A DNA stretch of 64,000 nucleotides from Nitrospirota bacterium (GCA_004296885.1 SCVN01000015.1:248001-312000), one strand, 5' to 3'; counted from the first letter of the stretch, positions 7,409 through 16,812 are shown. Translations and numbers: made by a program. Notes: generated from the letters alone by a model not told the origin.

Positions 7409-8332
7409 TTACTGAATCTCTCCCGCATAGATGCCCATGACCGTCTGCAGGAACTTAATCGCGTCGGCCTTGGGCCGCTGGAACGAATTACGCCCGATGA
7501 TCGAGCCGAACCCGCCGCCGTCGCGAATGGCGCGGGCCTCTTCGAACACATTCTTATCGTCGCTCTTGGCCCCGCCCGAGAAGATCACGATGCGGCGGCC
7601 GTCGAACGAACTCTGCACGACATGGCGCACCCGTTCGGCCAGGGTCTTGATCGGCACCTGTTCGGCCTCGTATACCTTTTTTGCCGCCGCCTGTTCCAAA
7701 TGGGCGGTGGGCAACTTCACCTTGATGATGTGCGCGCCCAATTGCGCGGCAATCTGCGCCGCATAGGCCACGACGTCCACCGCGGTTTCCCCTTCCTTGC
7801 TCAAGGCGGATCCGCGCGGATAGGACCAGACCACCACCGCGAGGCCGTTGTCCCTGGCCTCTTCCGACAGCTCCCGCAACTGCCCATACATGGTCTGGCT
7901 ATGGGCCGAGCCCGGATAGATCGTAAATCCGATGGCCGAACAGCCAAGCCGCAGCGCGTCCTTCACACTGCCGGTCACCGCGGACAGCGGGTCTTTTTCG
8001 TCATGGAGCACATCGTGGTTGTTCAGCTTTAAAATGAGCGGAATACGGCCGGCGAACTCCGCCGCACCCGCCTGCAAAAATCCCAGCGGGGCCGCATAGG
8101 CGTTGCAGCCAGCATCGATGGCCAGCTGAAAGTGGTAATGGGGATTGTAGCCGGCCGCGTTGGGCGCAAAGCTGCGGGCGGGCCCATGCTCGAACCCCTG
8201 ATCCACCGGCAGGATCACCAGCTTGCCGGTGCCGCCCAGCTTGCCATGCCCCAGCAATCGCGCGAGATTCATCCGCGTGCCGGCATTGTCGCTTCCATAC
8301 CAACTCAGAATGTCCTGAACGCGCTTGTTCAT
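7409..8332 (-). CDS. Fructose-bisphosphate aldolase, class I (DhnA/FbaB type)
   Basis: Catalyses reversible cleavage of fructose-1,6-bisphosphate to DHAP and glyceraldehyde-3-phosphate through a lysine Schiff base. The 307-residue sequence shows LVILPVDQGFEHGP (38-51), the HIIKVKLPT segment carrying the candidate catalytic lysine (204 or 206) and the phosphate-binding end IFSGGAKSDD followed by GSIIGRNSFQR. This is the archaeal/E. coli FbaB-type enzyme. AGGAGG stands 8 bases before ATG 8332. It lies 35 bases after fbp, so the two form a gluconeogenic pair. Confidence 0.93.
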   Translation of the reverse strand: MNKRVQDILSWYGSDNAGTRMNLARLLGHGKLGGTGKLVILPVDQGFEHGPARSFAPNAAGYNPHYHFQLAIDAGCNAYAAPLGFLQAGAAEFAGRIPLILKLNNHDVLHDEKDPLSAVTGSVKDALRLGCSAIGFTIYPGSAHSQTMYGQLRELSEEARDNGLAVVVWSYPRGSALSKEGETAVDVVAYAAQIAAQLGAHIIKVKLPTAHLEQAAAKKVYEAEQVPIKTLAERVRHVVQSSFDGRRIVIFSGGAKSDDKNVFEEARAIRDGGGFGSIIGRNSFQRPKADAIKFLQTVMGIYAGEIQ

Positions 8333-8367
8333 GCTCTTCCTCCTGCCACGTTCCGCAACAACAGATG

Positions 8368-9378
8368 TTAAGAAGTCCGACGGCCTTGGATAAATCCTTC
8401 TGCGGTCTCGACATCCTCCCGGCTGCCGATAATCAGCGGGACCCGCTGGTGCACGGCCGTCGGCTTGATCGAAAGAATCGGCTCGACGCCCGTACTGGCC
8501 CGCCCGCCCGCCTGCTCCACCACCATCGCCAGGGGATTGGCCTCGTACAACAAGCGCAGCTTGCCCTCCGGCTTATCCGTCTCGCCGGGATAGAGATAGA
8601 TGCCGCCGCCCAGCAGAATGCGGTGCACATCCGCCGCCAGACAGCCGGAATAGCGGCCGCTGTAGGGCCTTCCGCCGGCCTTATCCTGCGCCTTGAGATA
8701 ATCGATATAGCGCTGCGTGCCGGCCGGCCACTTGTGATAGTTTCCCTCGTTGGCCGCGTAGACCTTCCCTCTGGCCGGCATGCGAATGTTTTCGTGCGAC
8801 AGCAGGTATTCGCCCACGCCCGGGTCCAGCGTGAATCCATGGACCCCGTGGCCGGCCGTGTAGACCAGCATCGTGCTCGACCCATACATGAGGTAGCCGG
8901 CCGCCACCTGCTCGGTGCCGACCCGAACCAACTCGGCGTCCGACGGCAATCCTCCCTTTCCCTCAAACCGCAGGACCGAGAAGATGGTGCCCAGCGGCAT
9001 ATTGACATCGGTGTTGGAGGACCCGTCCAGGGGGTCGAACAGCAACATGTACTTGCCCCTGGGCCAGTTTTCTTCCAGTTTCACCGGCTTTTCCATCTCT
9101 TCGGAAGCCAGGGCGCAGACCAAGCCGCTGTGCTGAAACACCTTGACGAAGATCTCGTTGGCGATTTCATCCAGCTTCTTGACGGCCTCCCCCTGCACAT
9201 TCGTGTCGCCGGTGTAGCCCAAAATATTGATCAGGCCGGCCCGGCGGAGATCCGAGGCGATCATCTTGCCGGCCAGCCCGATCTGGGCCATGAGGGCCGA
9301 AAATTCCCCCGTGGCGCCAGGATGCGCAGCCTGCGCTTGCAGAATATGTCGGGTCAAGGTGATGGGAAACGGCCTCAC
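8368..9378 (-). CDS. fbp: Fructose-1,6-bisphosphatase, class 1
   Basis: Hydrolyses fructose-1,6-bisphosphate to fructose-6-phosphate, the committed step of gluconeogenesis. The 336-residue protein has the metal-binding signature FDPLDGSSNTD (114-124), an upstream acidic site (LASEEME), and substrate-binding segments YIDYLK and YSGRYSGCLAADVHR. Length fits the family. It heads a two-gene unit with the class I aldolase, pointing to hexose synthesis from C3 units, which would feed the sugar-nucleotide genes upstream on the same strand. Confidence 0.95.
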   Translation of the reverse strand: MRPFPITLTRHILQAQAAHPGATGEFSALMAQIGLAGKMIASDLRRAGLINILGYTGDTNVQGEAVKKLDEIANEIFVKVFQHSGLVCALASEEMEKPVKLEENWPRGKYMLLFDPLDGSSNTDVNMPLGTIFSVLRFEGKGGLPSDAELVRVGTEQVAAGYLMYGSSTMLVYTAGHGVHGFTLDPGVGEYLLSHENIRMPARGKVYAANEGNYHKWPAGTQRYIDYLKAQDKAGGRPYSGRYSGCLAADVHRILLGGGIYLYPGETDKPEGKLRLLYEANPLAMVVEQAGGRASTGVEPILSIKPTAVHQRVPLIIGSREDVETAEGFIQGRRTS

Positions 9379-9496
9379 GGCTCAGTCCTTCCTTACCGGC
9401 ATCATGTTATGACGGGCTTAATAGCGGTGGATTATATAGGTTTTCAACGAAGCGGGCAATGGACGCAGCCTGCGGACGAGGATTGGGGCGCGCCTG

Positions 9497-10303
9497 TTAC
9501 GGGGCGCCCGGAACCTGAAAGCCTTCGACCAGGCTGGCCACCACGGACCCGATTTTCACCTTGGCTTTCATCATCACCGGCACCCGACGGCTGTCGTTGG
9601 TGAACCAGACCCGGATGTTCCCTTCATTGAGAAAAATGCCTTGAAACGGCATGATCGCCAACACCCTCACCGTTTCGACCTCCCCCCAGGCTCCCTTGAT
9701 GGTTTCGACCGCCTCGACTCGGATCTCCAACTTGTACGTCTTCTTGTCGTGATGGACGCTAAAGGTGGCTGAGGCCCCCGGCACCAGGGAAGGCAGCGTA
9801 CGGACATAATAGAGGCAAGAAATCGAGTCGTAGGTCTGCGGGGGCAAGGGCAACTGGTCCATGACCCCGTCCTTGATCGAGGTGATGGTACCTGCGGCTT
9901 GGTCGAAGGCGACATCGAAGTCGTTACTCCGCTTCCCTTCACGCCTTCGAAACCGCATCCGGTGAGGCAGCATCTTCTCGGCGTCTACCAGCGACTCCAC
10001 CCGGTTGTCGACCGGATAGAATTTTGTCACCAAGGGGCTGGAGACCGCGGTCGTCAGGAGACGAAGCGTCGCGCGCCCCTGAACCGGCGCAGCGCCTGCC
10101 ACTTCAAGCACGGCGGTGCCGGCACGGATATTCAGCCACGTGAGGGCATAGGTCAACCGCTCCCCCGGCATGAAGGGGCGCTCGGTGGACATGGACGGAG
10201 CGGAAGCCGGTTCAGCGCAAACCGACGGGGAAGAGATGGCCGCACAGCAGAGAGCGGCCGCGGTCGACAGAACGGCAAGGCGTCGGAAGGCAGCGCGCCG
10301 CAC
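9497..10303 (-). CDS. DUF3108 domain protein, secreted
   Basis: About 268 residues from GTG 10303, two bases after the algC stop. The N-terminus VRRAAFRRLAVLSTAAALCC followed by AAISSPSVCA is a plausible Sec signal peptide, so the protein is probably periplasmic. The body has the DUF3108 pattern: PFMPGERLTYALTWLNIRAG, then FYPVDNRVESLVD, FRRREGKR, the CLYYVRTLP segment and WFTNDSRRVPVMM near the end. The function of the family is not established. Upstream in-frame codons reach 10444 but would overlap algC and put extra residues ahead of the signal peptide, so the GTG is preferred. Confidence 0.8.
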   Translation of the reverse strand: MRRAAFRRLAVLSTAAALCCAAISSPSVCAEPASAPSMSTERPFMPGERLTYALTWLNIRAGTAVLEVAGAAPVQGRATLRLLTTAVSSPLVTKFYPVDNRVESLVDAEKMLPHRMRFRRREGKRSNDFDVAFDQAAGTITSIKDGVMDQLPLPPQTYDSISCLYYVRTLPSLVPGASATFSVHHDKKTYKLEIRVEAVETIKGAWGEVETVRVLAIMPFQGIFLNEGNIRVWFTNDSRRVPVMMKAKVKIGSVVASLVEGFQVPGAP

Positions 10304-10305
10304 CG

Positions 10306-11706
10306 TTAGGCTGCGAGAGTTCGTCTGGCTTGGTCCAGCTCTGATTCGATCAACGCCCGAATCACATCCAGGCGCTGGGGAGAGGAGGCTTCGAAGCGCA
10401 GGACAAGAGCCGGCTGCGTGTTGGACGCCCGGATCAAGCCCCACCCGTCCTCGAACATGACACGGATGCCGTCGATCGTCACCACGTCCCGGATCACGAG
10501 CCCCTTCTCACCGGGAGCCCGACCGGCCTTGGCATAAGCCAGGAGGCGCGCCTGGACTTGCCCGACCAGATCGAATTTCACATGGTCGGGACAATCGACT
10601 CGGATCTCGGGCGTCACCGAGGTCGCCGGCAAATCCGCCAGCAGAGCGGACAACGGCTGCTTGTTCTTGGCCAGGATTTCGACCAGCCGACATGAGGCAT
10701 AGATCGCATCGTCATAGCCGAAATAACGGTCGGCGAAGAACATATGTCCGGACATTTCGCCGGCCAAAACCGCCGACTCGGTTTTCATCTTGGCTTTGAT
10801 CAGCGAATGGCCGGTCTTCCACATGATCGGCCGCCCCCCGCGCCGCTGAATGTCCTCATAGAGGCTCTGCGAGGCCTTGACTTCCGAGATGATCGTACTA
10901 CCAGGCCGGACGGCCAGGATGTCCCGGGCATAGAGGACCATGAGACGGTCACCCCACAGAATATGACCCTGCTCATCCACCGCACCGATTCGGTCCGCAT
11001 CCCCGTCATAGCCGATCCCGACATTTGCCCCGGTTCTTTTCACCGTTGCGATCAAATCCCGGAGGTTCTCCACCACCGTCGGGTCCGGATGATGGTTGGG
11101 GAACCGGCCATCCAGGTCGCAATAGAGCCCGGTGACACGGCAACCCAGTTGTTCCATGGCTTGCTTGGCCACAAGCGCAGCCGCCCCGTTCCCGCAGTCG
11201 ATCACCACATGCAAATGACGCGCATCGACCGACGCGAAGCTGGCCTTCAAATAGGCGAGATAGTCCTGGAGGAGCGGGCGGAGGGATACCGTCCCGGGCC
11301 CACTGGAGAAATGACCTGCCTCCATCACCTTGCGGAGCTGCTGGATGGCGTCTCCATGGAGCGCCTCTTTCCCAATGCACAACTTGAAGCCGTTATACTC
11401 CGAGGCATTATGGCTGCCGGTGATCATCACGCCGCCATCGACCGGCAATTGGAACAGGGAAAAGTACAGCACGGGGGTGGGGCAGACCCCGATATCCAAC
11501 ACATTGAGTCCGCCGGCCGTCAGACCTTGGACCAGCCGGTCGCGCAAAGCAGGGGAGCTTTCCCGCCCGTCACGCCCCACGCTGACCGTCTTCGCGCCCT
11601 TGTCCCGGGCAACGGTGGCAAAGGCCCGCCCGATCCGCTCGGCCAGATCCTCCGTCAGTTCCTGGCCGACGATGCCCCGAATGTCATATTCACGAAAGAG
11701 CGCCAT
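10306..11706 (-). CDS. algC: Phosphomannomutase/phosphoglucomutase
   Basis: Interconverts hexose-6- and hexose-1-phosphates (mannose and/or glucose), supplying mannose-1-phosphate to ManC and glucose-1-phosphate to RfbA/GalU. The 466-residue alpha-D-phosphohexomutase begins MALFREYDIRGIVG. It has the phosphoserine loop TGSHNASEYNG (Ser98), the metal loop GYDGDADRIG (about 232-241), the sugar-specificity loop GEMSGHMFF and a C-terminal phosphate-binding stretch RASNTQPALVLR. Start ATG 11706 is preferred over an in-frame TTG 12 bases upstream. It follows manC by about 60 bases containing a degenerate hairpin. Confidence 0.93.
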   Translation of the reverse strand: MALFREYDIRGIVGQELTEDLAERIGRAFATVARDKGAKTVSVGRDGRESSPALRDRLVQGLTAGGLNVLDIGVCPTPVLYFSLFQLPVDGGVMITGSHNASEYNGFKLCIGKEALHGDAIQQLRKVMEAGHFSSGPGTVSLRPLLQDYLAYLKASFASVDARHLHVVIDCGNGAAALVAKQAMEQLGCRVTGLYCDLDGRFPNHHPDPTVVENLRDLIATVKRTGANVGIGYDGDADRIGAVDEQGHILWGDRLMVLYARDILAVRPGSTIISEVKASQSLYEDIQRRGGRPIMWKTGHSLIKAKMKTESAVLAGEMSGHMFFADRYFGYDDAIYASCRLVEILAKNKQPLSALLADLPATSVTPEIRVDCPDHVKFDLVGQVQARLLAYAKAGRAPGEKGLVIRDVVTIDGIRVMFEDGWGLIRASNTQPALVLRFEASSPQRLDVIRALIESELDQARRTLAA

Positions 11707-11722
11707 GGCTACGGCCAATCAA

Positions 11723-11778
11723 TACGTCTAAAGTTGGAACGTCTGCACGTCTTTGACTTGATGGACTTTCAGACTTGC
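11723..11778. repeat. Degenerate AAAGTC/GACTTT hairpin between manC and algC
   Basis: The words ACGTCTAAAGTTGG and GGACTTTCAGACTT (the latter within 11763-11776) are imperfect inverse complements, surrounded by further GACTT/ACGTCT words. The right side contributes the last codons and stop of manC (CAA GTC TGA). A weaker member of the family seen near ispD/ispF. Confidence 0.6.
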
Positions 11779-13235
11779 GGACGGCGCGGCGCTTTTACGC
11801 CGCGCCCATAATCGTCATGAAACCGCACGATGTCATCTTCGCCGAGGTACGGACCGTTTTGGACCTCGATGATGTGCAACTGCTCCGAGCCAGGGTTCTC
11901 CAGCCTATGCCGCGTGTTCTTCGGAATCCCCGTGCTCTGGCCAACGTTGATGTCGAATACACGGCGCCCACAAGTCACTCGGGCCACCCCGGCAATCACC
12001 ACCCAATGTTCGCTGCGTTGGTGATGCAACTGCAGCGACAAGCGGCCGCCGGGATTCACAGAGACCCGCTTGACCTTGTACCCCTTTCCCTCTTCCAACA
12101 CCGTATACGAGCCCCAGGGACGGAAGACCGTCCGGTGCTCCAGCTGTTCGGGAGCCCCTTGCTTCTTGAGGATCTCAACGATCGCTTTGACGTCCTGGGA
12201 CCGGTCTTTGGGACAGACCAACGTGGCATCGGGCGTATCCACCACCACCATGCCGGAGAGCCCGATCGTGGCGACCAGCCGGCGATCTGCGTAAAGAATC
12301 GAATCGCGGCTGCCGAGGTCCACGACCTTGCCGCTGACCACGTTCCCGGCCTTGTCGCGCGCGGCCACTTCTTCCAGGCTGCTCCAGTTCCCGACATCGG
12401 ACCAGAGGAATTCCACCGGGATCACGGCCGCCCGGTCCGAGCGCTCCATGACACCATGATCAATCGAAACCGGGGCCAGCTTGTGGTACAAGCGGGCCAG
12501 TCGGTCACCCGAACCGGACCGGAGAGCCTGCCCGATGGGCTTGAGCGCCACGCCTAAATCCGGCTGATGCCGGGCAATTTCCTCCAAAATGGTGCTGGCC
12601 TGCCAGAGGAAAATGCCGCTGTTCCAGTAATACTGGCCCGATTTCAGATACCGGATCGCCGTCTTGGCATCCGGTTTTTCCACAAATCGGGCCACCGGGT
12701 AGCCGGTTAATCCTCCTTTGCGCCCCAAGCGGATCTTCCGATCCGGTTGGATATACCCATACCCCGTTTCCGGCCTGATGGGAGGAATACCAAACGTGAC
12801 GAGCTGTCCTTGCTGGGCCAGTTGCACCCCCAACGACACGGCGGCTTGGAAATGCCGATTGCCTTGAACGACATGGTCGGCCGGCAATACCAACATCACC
12901 GCCAGAGGATCTCGGCGGACCAGTTCGGCAGCCACCAGCCCGATCGCCGGAGCCGTATTCCGGCCCTCCGGCTCAATCACGAAGTTGTCCTGAAGCGCAT
13001 CCTTCCACTCCCCGAGTTGATAGCGGATCGAGTCAGCTTGTGCCGGGGTGGTGGAAATCATGATCCGCTCCGGAGGCACGCACCGCAGCACCCGTCGCAT
13101 GGTCTGTTGAATCAGCGTTTCGTCACCGATGATCCGAAGGAGTTGCTTGGGGTAGAGGTGCCGGCTGAGGGGCCAGAAACGGGTCCCGCTGCCTCCGGCG
13201 AGAATCACCGCATAGAGATGGACATCAGATTTCAT
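11769..13235 (-). CDS. manC: Mannose-1-phosphate guanylyltransferase / mannose-6-phosphate isomerase
   Basis: A bifunctional type II PMI-GMP enzyme of about 488 residues that makes GDP-mannose, the substrate of Gmd. From ATG 13235 it begins MKSDVHLYAVILAGG with the pyrophosphorylase loop GGSGTRFWP (14-22) and PKQLL. The C-terminal third is the cupin isomerase domain (FRPWGSYTVLEEG, then QLHHQRSEHWVV and the region ENPGSEQLHIIEVQNG). Weak ribosome binding site. The C-terminal residues QV and the TGA fall in the repeat at 11723-11778. It sits with algC and gmd as a GDP-sugar unit. Confidence 0.94.
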   Translation of the reverse strand: MKSDVHLYAVILAGGSGTRFWPLSRHLYPKQLLRIIGDETLIQQTMRRVLRCVPPERIMISTTPAQADSIRYQLGEWKDALQDNFVIEPEGRNTAPAIGLVAAELVRRDPLAVMLVLPADHVVQGNRHFQAAVSLGVQLAQQGQLVTFGIPPIRPETGYGYIQPDRKIRLGRKGGLTGYPVARFVEKPDAKTAIRYLKSGQYYWNSGIFLWQASTILEEIARHQPDLGVALKPIGQALRSGSGDRLARLYHKLAPVSIDHGVMERSDRAAVIPVEFLWSDVGNWSSLEEVAARDKAGNVVSGKVVDLGSRDSILYADRRLVATIGLSGMVVVDTPDATLVCPKDRSQDVKAIVEILKKQGAPEQLEHRTVFRPWGSYTVLEEGKGYKVKRVSVNPGGRLSLQLHHQRSEHWVVIAGVARVTCGRRVFDINVGQSTGIPKNTRHRLENPGSEQLHIIEVQNGPYLGEDDIVRFHDDYGRGVKAPRRPQV

Positions 13236-13304
13236 AGGCACACAAGACCCATCGATCAAGAGAGGCCCGACGATCCTTCTTCGCGAGAACACCGAGGAGG
13301 TGGA

Positions 13305-13862
13305 TTACGTTCTCTTCGCTGACGGACGTGCCTGTGCAGCCAGAATCAGATCGGCCACTTCTCGAACCGCTCCTTCCCCACCTTTTTTTTTACACACAAA
13401 ATGAACAGTCTTGCGGACAACCGGAACGGCATCGGCCGGAGCCGCCGAAAACCCGACCGCCCGTAACGTCTCCAGATCGTTGACGTCGTCGCCGATATAC
13501 GCCACCTGGCTCAGATCAAGCCCATGCCGCGAAACAATGTCACGCAGCACCGCCAGTTTGTCGTGCGCACCCTGGTGCACTTCCGGAATCGTAAGCTTCT
13601 CGGCCCGTCGAGCGACCAGTTTCGTCTGCTCCTGGGTGATCAACGCCGTAAGCAATCCCGCACGCTGCAGCAACTTGATGCCCATGCCGTCGCGCACATG
13701 AAACCGCTTCCACTCATCGCCAGAATCCGAATAGCACATGCCCCCATCAGTCAACACCCCGTCCACGTCCGTTGCAAGCAGACGTACCTGACGGAGCGGA
13801 GAGGCCTGCTTGCGGCCTTTGCGCTTTTGCGACCAATCAGCGGTGCCGTGGATGGTAGCCAA
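13305..13862 (-). CDS. KdsC-like HAD phosphatase
   Basis: A 185-residue HAD-superfamily phosphatase of the KdsC/YrbI group. Motif I is ATDVDGVLTDG (nucleophile and acid Asp), and motif IV is GDDVNDL. The middle motif reads ITQEQTKLVARRAEKL, where KDO-8-phosphate phosphatases usually have S/T-G-R; T-x-E variants occur in phosphatases linked to nonulosonic acid synthesis, so the substrate is uncertain. A run of nine A residues encodes the lysines before GGEGAVREVADL and could slip. No kdsA, kdsB or kdsD is in the window to fix the role. It lies between gmd and manC. Confidence 0.85.
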   Translation of the reverse strand: MATIHGTADWSQKRKGRKQASPLRQVRLLATDVDGVLTDGGMCYSDSGDEWKRFHVRDGMGIKLLQRAGLLTALITQEQTKLVARRAEKLTIPEVHQGAHDKLAVLRDIVSRHGLDLSQVAYIGDDVNDLETLRAVGFSAAPADAVPVVRKTVHFVCKKKGGEGAVREVADLILAAQARPSAKRT

Positions 13863-13922
13863 TGGACCTTCGTATCCTTTGCAATGCCGGCGATCTTAGC
13901 AGAGCCCGCCAAACGAACACAA

Positions 13923-14930
13923 TTAGGGACGCGGACGCCCACGCATTACTGCCCCATCCGCTTCGCTCAGGAGCTGCACATCAGCTTCGACCATCTCGCG
14001 CACCAACTCCTTAAATTTGATCTGGCAAGACCACCCGAGCTGTTGTCGGGCTCTCGTGGCGTCGCCCAATAGAATTTCCACTTCGGCCGGCCGCTTCAGC
14101 CCGGGATCCAGGACCACGTGCTCCCGGTAGTCCAACCCGAGGTGCGAGAACGCCGCCTCGGCAAACTCGCGCACCGTATGCGTTTCGCCAGTAGCAATGA
14201 CATAATCTTCCGGCTCGTCCTGCTGCAACATCATCCACATGGCCCGGACGTATTCACGGGCATGGCCCCAATCCCGTTGGGCATCCAAATTGCCTAAGCG
14301 CACTTCCTTCGCCAACCCGAGCTTGATCCGAGCCGCATGGGAGGAAATCTTCCTGGTGACAAATTCGAAGCCCCGACGAGGCGATTCGTGGTTGTACAGA
14401 ATCCCGCTCGCGGCCTTGATCCCATAGGCCTCCCGGTAATTGCGGGTCAGGTGGAACCCGGCCACCTTCGAGATGCCATAGGCAGACCGAGGATGAAACG
14501 GCGTCATCTCCGTCTGGGGCACCTGTGAGACTTTGCCGAACATTTCGCTCGATGCAGCAAAATAGAACCGGCATTGTGGGACACAATCGTGCAACGCAGA
14601 GAGAACGTAGTGGGTGCCGTTGATGTTTGAGTTCAGGGTTGAAAATTCGTCTTCGAATGAATAGGTGACGAAGCTTTGCGCCGCGAGGTGATAGCATTCA
14701 TCCGGCTCGACCGCCCGGAAGACTCGATAGATGCTCGGCAAGCTTTCCAAGGAGGCGGCATGAAGTTTGACCCGGTCTTTGATGTGCAAAATCCGCCAGA
14801 GGCGATGCTCGGGATCTTCTATCGCCACACGACGCACAATCCCATGCACCTCGTAGCCTTTCTCGAGTAGAAACTCGGCCAGATACGAACCATCTTGACC
14901 TGTAATGCCCGTGATGAGAGCGCGCTTCAT
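13923..14930 (-). CDS. gmd: GDP-mannose 4,6-dehydratase
   Basis: Converts GDP-mannose to GDP-4-keto-6-deoxymannose, the branch point to GDP-fucose, GDP-rhamnose and GDP-perosamine. This 335-residue extended SDR has the NAD(P) loop TGITGQDG (7-14), the catalytic SSE (127-129) and Tyr151-x3-Lys155 (YGISK), plus RRGFEFVTRKIS and NLDAQRDWGHAREYV typical of Gmd. No GDP-keto-sugar reductase, epimerase or aminotransferase is recognisable nearby, so the final sugar is unknown. manC and algC downstream provide the substrate. Confidence 0.95.
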   Translation of the reverse strand: MKRALITGITGQDGSYLAEFLLEKGYEVHGIVRRVAIEDPEHRLWRILHIKDRVKLHAASLESLPSIYRVFRAVEPDECYHLAAQSFVTYSFEDEFSTLNSNINGTHYVLSALHDCVPQCRFYFAASSEMFGKVSQVPQTEMTPFHPRSAYGISKVAGFHLTRNYREAYGIKAASGILYNHESPRRGFEFVTRKISSHAARIKLGLAKEVRLGNLDAQRDWGHAREYVRAMWMMLQQDEPEDYVIATGETHTVREFAEAAFSHLGLDYREHVVLDPGLKRPAEVEILLGDATRARQQLGWSCQIKFKELVREMVEADVQLLSEADGAVMRGRPRP

Positions 14931-14951
14931 AATCGTTCCTCAGATTGTCCC

Positions 14952-15794
14952 TTAACGAGCAGTCGCTTGCATATCCTGCATGAACCGAACCAATGCATCT
15001 TCCCAATGTGGCATCGTAATTCCCAATTGGGCCAAGGTTCGATTTGCAAGGACCGTATAGGGGGGGCGAATCGCCGCCCTCCGTGCCTCTTCTGTTGTGA
15101 TGGGACGTACCGCAATTGCCACTCCCATTAACGAGATGATTTTGGAGGCAAATTCATGCCACGTACAGCTACCGCTCCCGGTTGCATGGGCTATTCCCCG
15201 CAAGTCGACTTTCACTACCTTCGCAATGGCAGCAGCGAGATCACCAGCATGGGTTGGGCACCCCCGCTGGTCGGCCACTATGCGTAATTCTTTCTGCTCA
15301 ACTGCTCGTTGCATTATCGTTTTAACAAAATTGTTCCCATGTAAGCCATACAGCCATGCGGTCCGAATGATGAGCGTATTGGAACAGTATGCCAATGCGC
15401 GACGTTCTCCTTCAAGCTTCGATCGCCCATAAGCATTGAGGGGATTGGTCGGATCCGTTTCCTCATAGGGCGCCCCCTTCTGTCCATCAAACACATAATC
15501 GGTAGAGAGGCAAATCAGGCGAGCGCCTATCTTGGAGACAGCTCTTGCCACTCTTTCAGTACCGTCCGCGTTCACAGACATGGCCACATCAGGCTCCTGC
15601 TCAGCCTGTTCCACGTTTGTATAGGCTGCCGCATGGATCACAACATCTGGGCAAGCGTCCGTGACAAACGACTCAATCTCTGGCTTCAAGAGATCAAACG
15701 CTGGATAGATACCGAGTATGAGGTCATGACAACTCAGCGTCCGCTGCAACTCATGACCCAGTTGGCCATCTGCCCCTGTAATCAGGATGCGCAC
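14952..15794 (-). CDS. rfbD: dTDP-4-dehydrorhamnose reductase
   Basis: The last enzyme of dTDP-L-rhamnose synthesis, 280 residues. It shows the Rossmann loop TGADGQLG (6-13), VIHAAAYTNVEQAE, STDYVFDG, and Tyr122-x3-Lys126 (AYGRSKLEGE). It overlaps rfbB by 13 bases, so it is translated from the same mRNA. The base composition is visibly more AT-rich than its neighbours, which suggests a separate origin of this gene. rfbC, which makes its substrate, is not in the window. Confidence 0.93.
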   Translation of the reverse strand: MRILITGADGQLGHELQRTLSCHDLILGIYPAFDLLKPEIESFVTDACPDVVIHAAAYTNVEQAEQEPDVAMSVNADGTERVARAVSKIGARLICLSTDYVFDGQKGAPYEETDPTNPLNAYGRSKLEGERRALAYCSNTLIIRTAWLYGLHGNNFVKTIMQRAVEQKELRIVADQRGCPTHAGDLAAAIAKVVKVDLRGIAHATGSGSCTWHEFASKIISLMGVAIAVRPITTEEARRAAIRPPYTVLANRTLAQLGITMPHWEDALVRFMQDMQATAR

Positions 15795-16810
15795 GACGTC
15801 CCATCCTTGAGCCGACGTCCATACATCTGTTCATAGTAGGCCCGGAACTCACCGGACTTGATTTTCCGCCACCAGGCCTGATTGTTCCGGTACCAATCCA
15901 CCGTGGCACGGAGGCCTTCCTCAAAAGACACTGTCGGAGCCCATCCCAAGGCGCGTAGGCGGCTGCAGTCCACGGCATAGCGCCGATCGTGACCCGGCCG
16001 ATCTTGCACGAACCGGATCAGGGACTTGGGCTTGTCCAAGTGGACCAGGATCATATCCGCCACCGCGACATTCTCGCGTTCGTTGCCGCCTCCGATGTTG
16101 TAGATCGTGCCCGGTTCCCCGTGACGGAAGACATGCTCGATGCCAGCACAGTGGTCGAAGACGGAGAGCCAATCCCGCCGATAGCGCCCGTCGCCATACA
16201 TCGGAAGCGGCTGGTCTTCTAGGGCATTGGTCACGAACAAAGGAATGAACTTTTCCGGGTACTGGTTCGGCCCGTAGGTGTTGCTCCCTCTCGTGATCAT
16301 CACCGGGAACTGGTAGGTAGTCCAGTAACTACGGACAAGCAGGTCGCCTCCGGCCTTGCTGGCCGAGTAGGGACTGCGAGGATCCAAGGGATCGCCCTCT
16401 TTGGAGGACCCGGTTTCCACGCTCCCGTAGACTTCATCGGTGCTGACATGAAGGAATCGCGCCACCCCAACCCGTCGCGCCTCGTCGAGCAGGACCGCCG
16501 TGCCGATCACATCGGTCTTGGCAAACGCCCCTGGCTCGACGATCGATCGATCCACATGCGTCTCCGCTGCGCAATTGATGACGCCTTCGATCCGGTGCTC
16601 TTTCATGACTCTGGCGACCGTCGGAGCATCGCAGATATCGGCCTGGACGAACGTGTAGCGCGGGTGACCGGCCACATCGGCGAGATTCTCAAGGTTTCCG
16701 GAATAACGGAGGGCGTCCACATTGACGACCGAGTCGGACCCATTGGCGAGCAAGCGCCGAACAAGGTGCGATCCGATGAAGCCCGCGCCACCCGTGACCA
16801 GGATCCGCAT
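15782..16810 (-). CDS. rfbB: dTDP-glucose 4,6-dehydratase
   Basis: Second step of dTDP-rhamnose synthesis, forming dTDP-4-keto-6-deoxyglucose. The 342-residue extended SDR has TGGAGFIGSHL (6-16), AAETHVDRSI (81-90), the catalytic STDEVYG (Asp125, Glu126) and Tyr148-x3-Lys152 (SPYSASKAGGD), followed by the TRGSNTYGPNQYPEKFIP segment. The start lies 2 bases after the rfbA stop. Clear family match and normal length. Confidence 0.96.
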   Translation of the reverse strand: MRILVTGGAGFIGSHLVRRLLANGSDSVVNVDALRYSGNLENLADVAGHPRYTFVQADICDAPTVARVMKEHRIEGVINCAAETHVDRSIVEPGAFAKTDVIGTAVLLDEARRVGVARFLHVSTDEVYGSVETGSSKEGDPLDPRSPYSASKAGGDLLVRSYWTTYQFPVMITRGSNTYGPNQYPEKFIPLFVTNALEDQPLPMYGDGRYRRDWLSVFDHCAGIEHVFRHGEPGTIYNIGGGNERENVAVADMILVHLDKPKSLIRFVQDRPGHDRRYAVDCSRLRALGWAPTVSFEEGLRATVDWYRNNQAWWRKIKSGEFRAYYEQMYGRRLKDGTSCAS

Positions 16811-16812
16811 CG

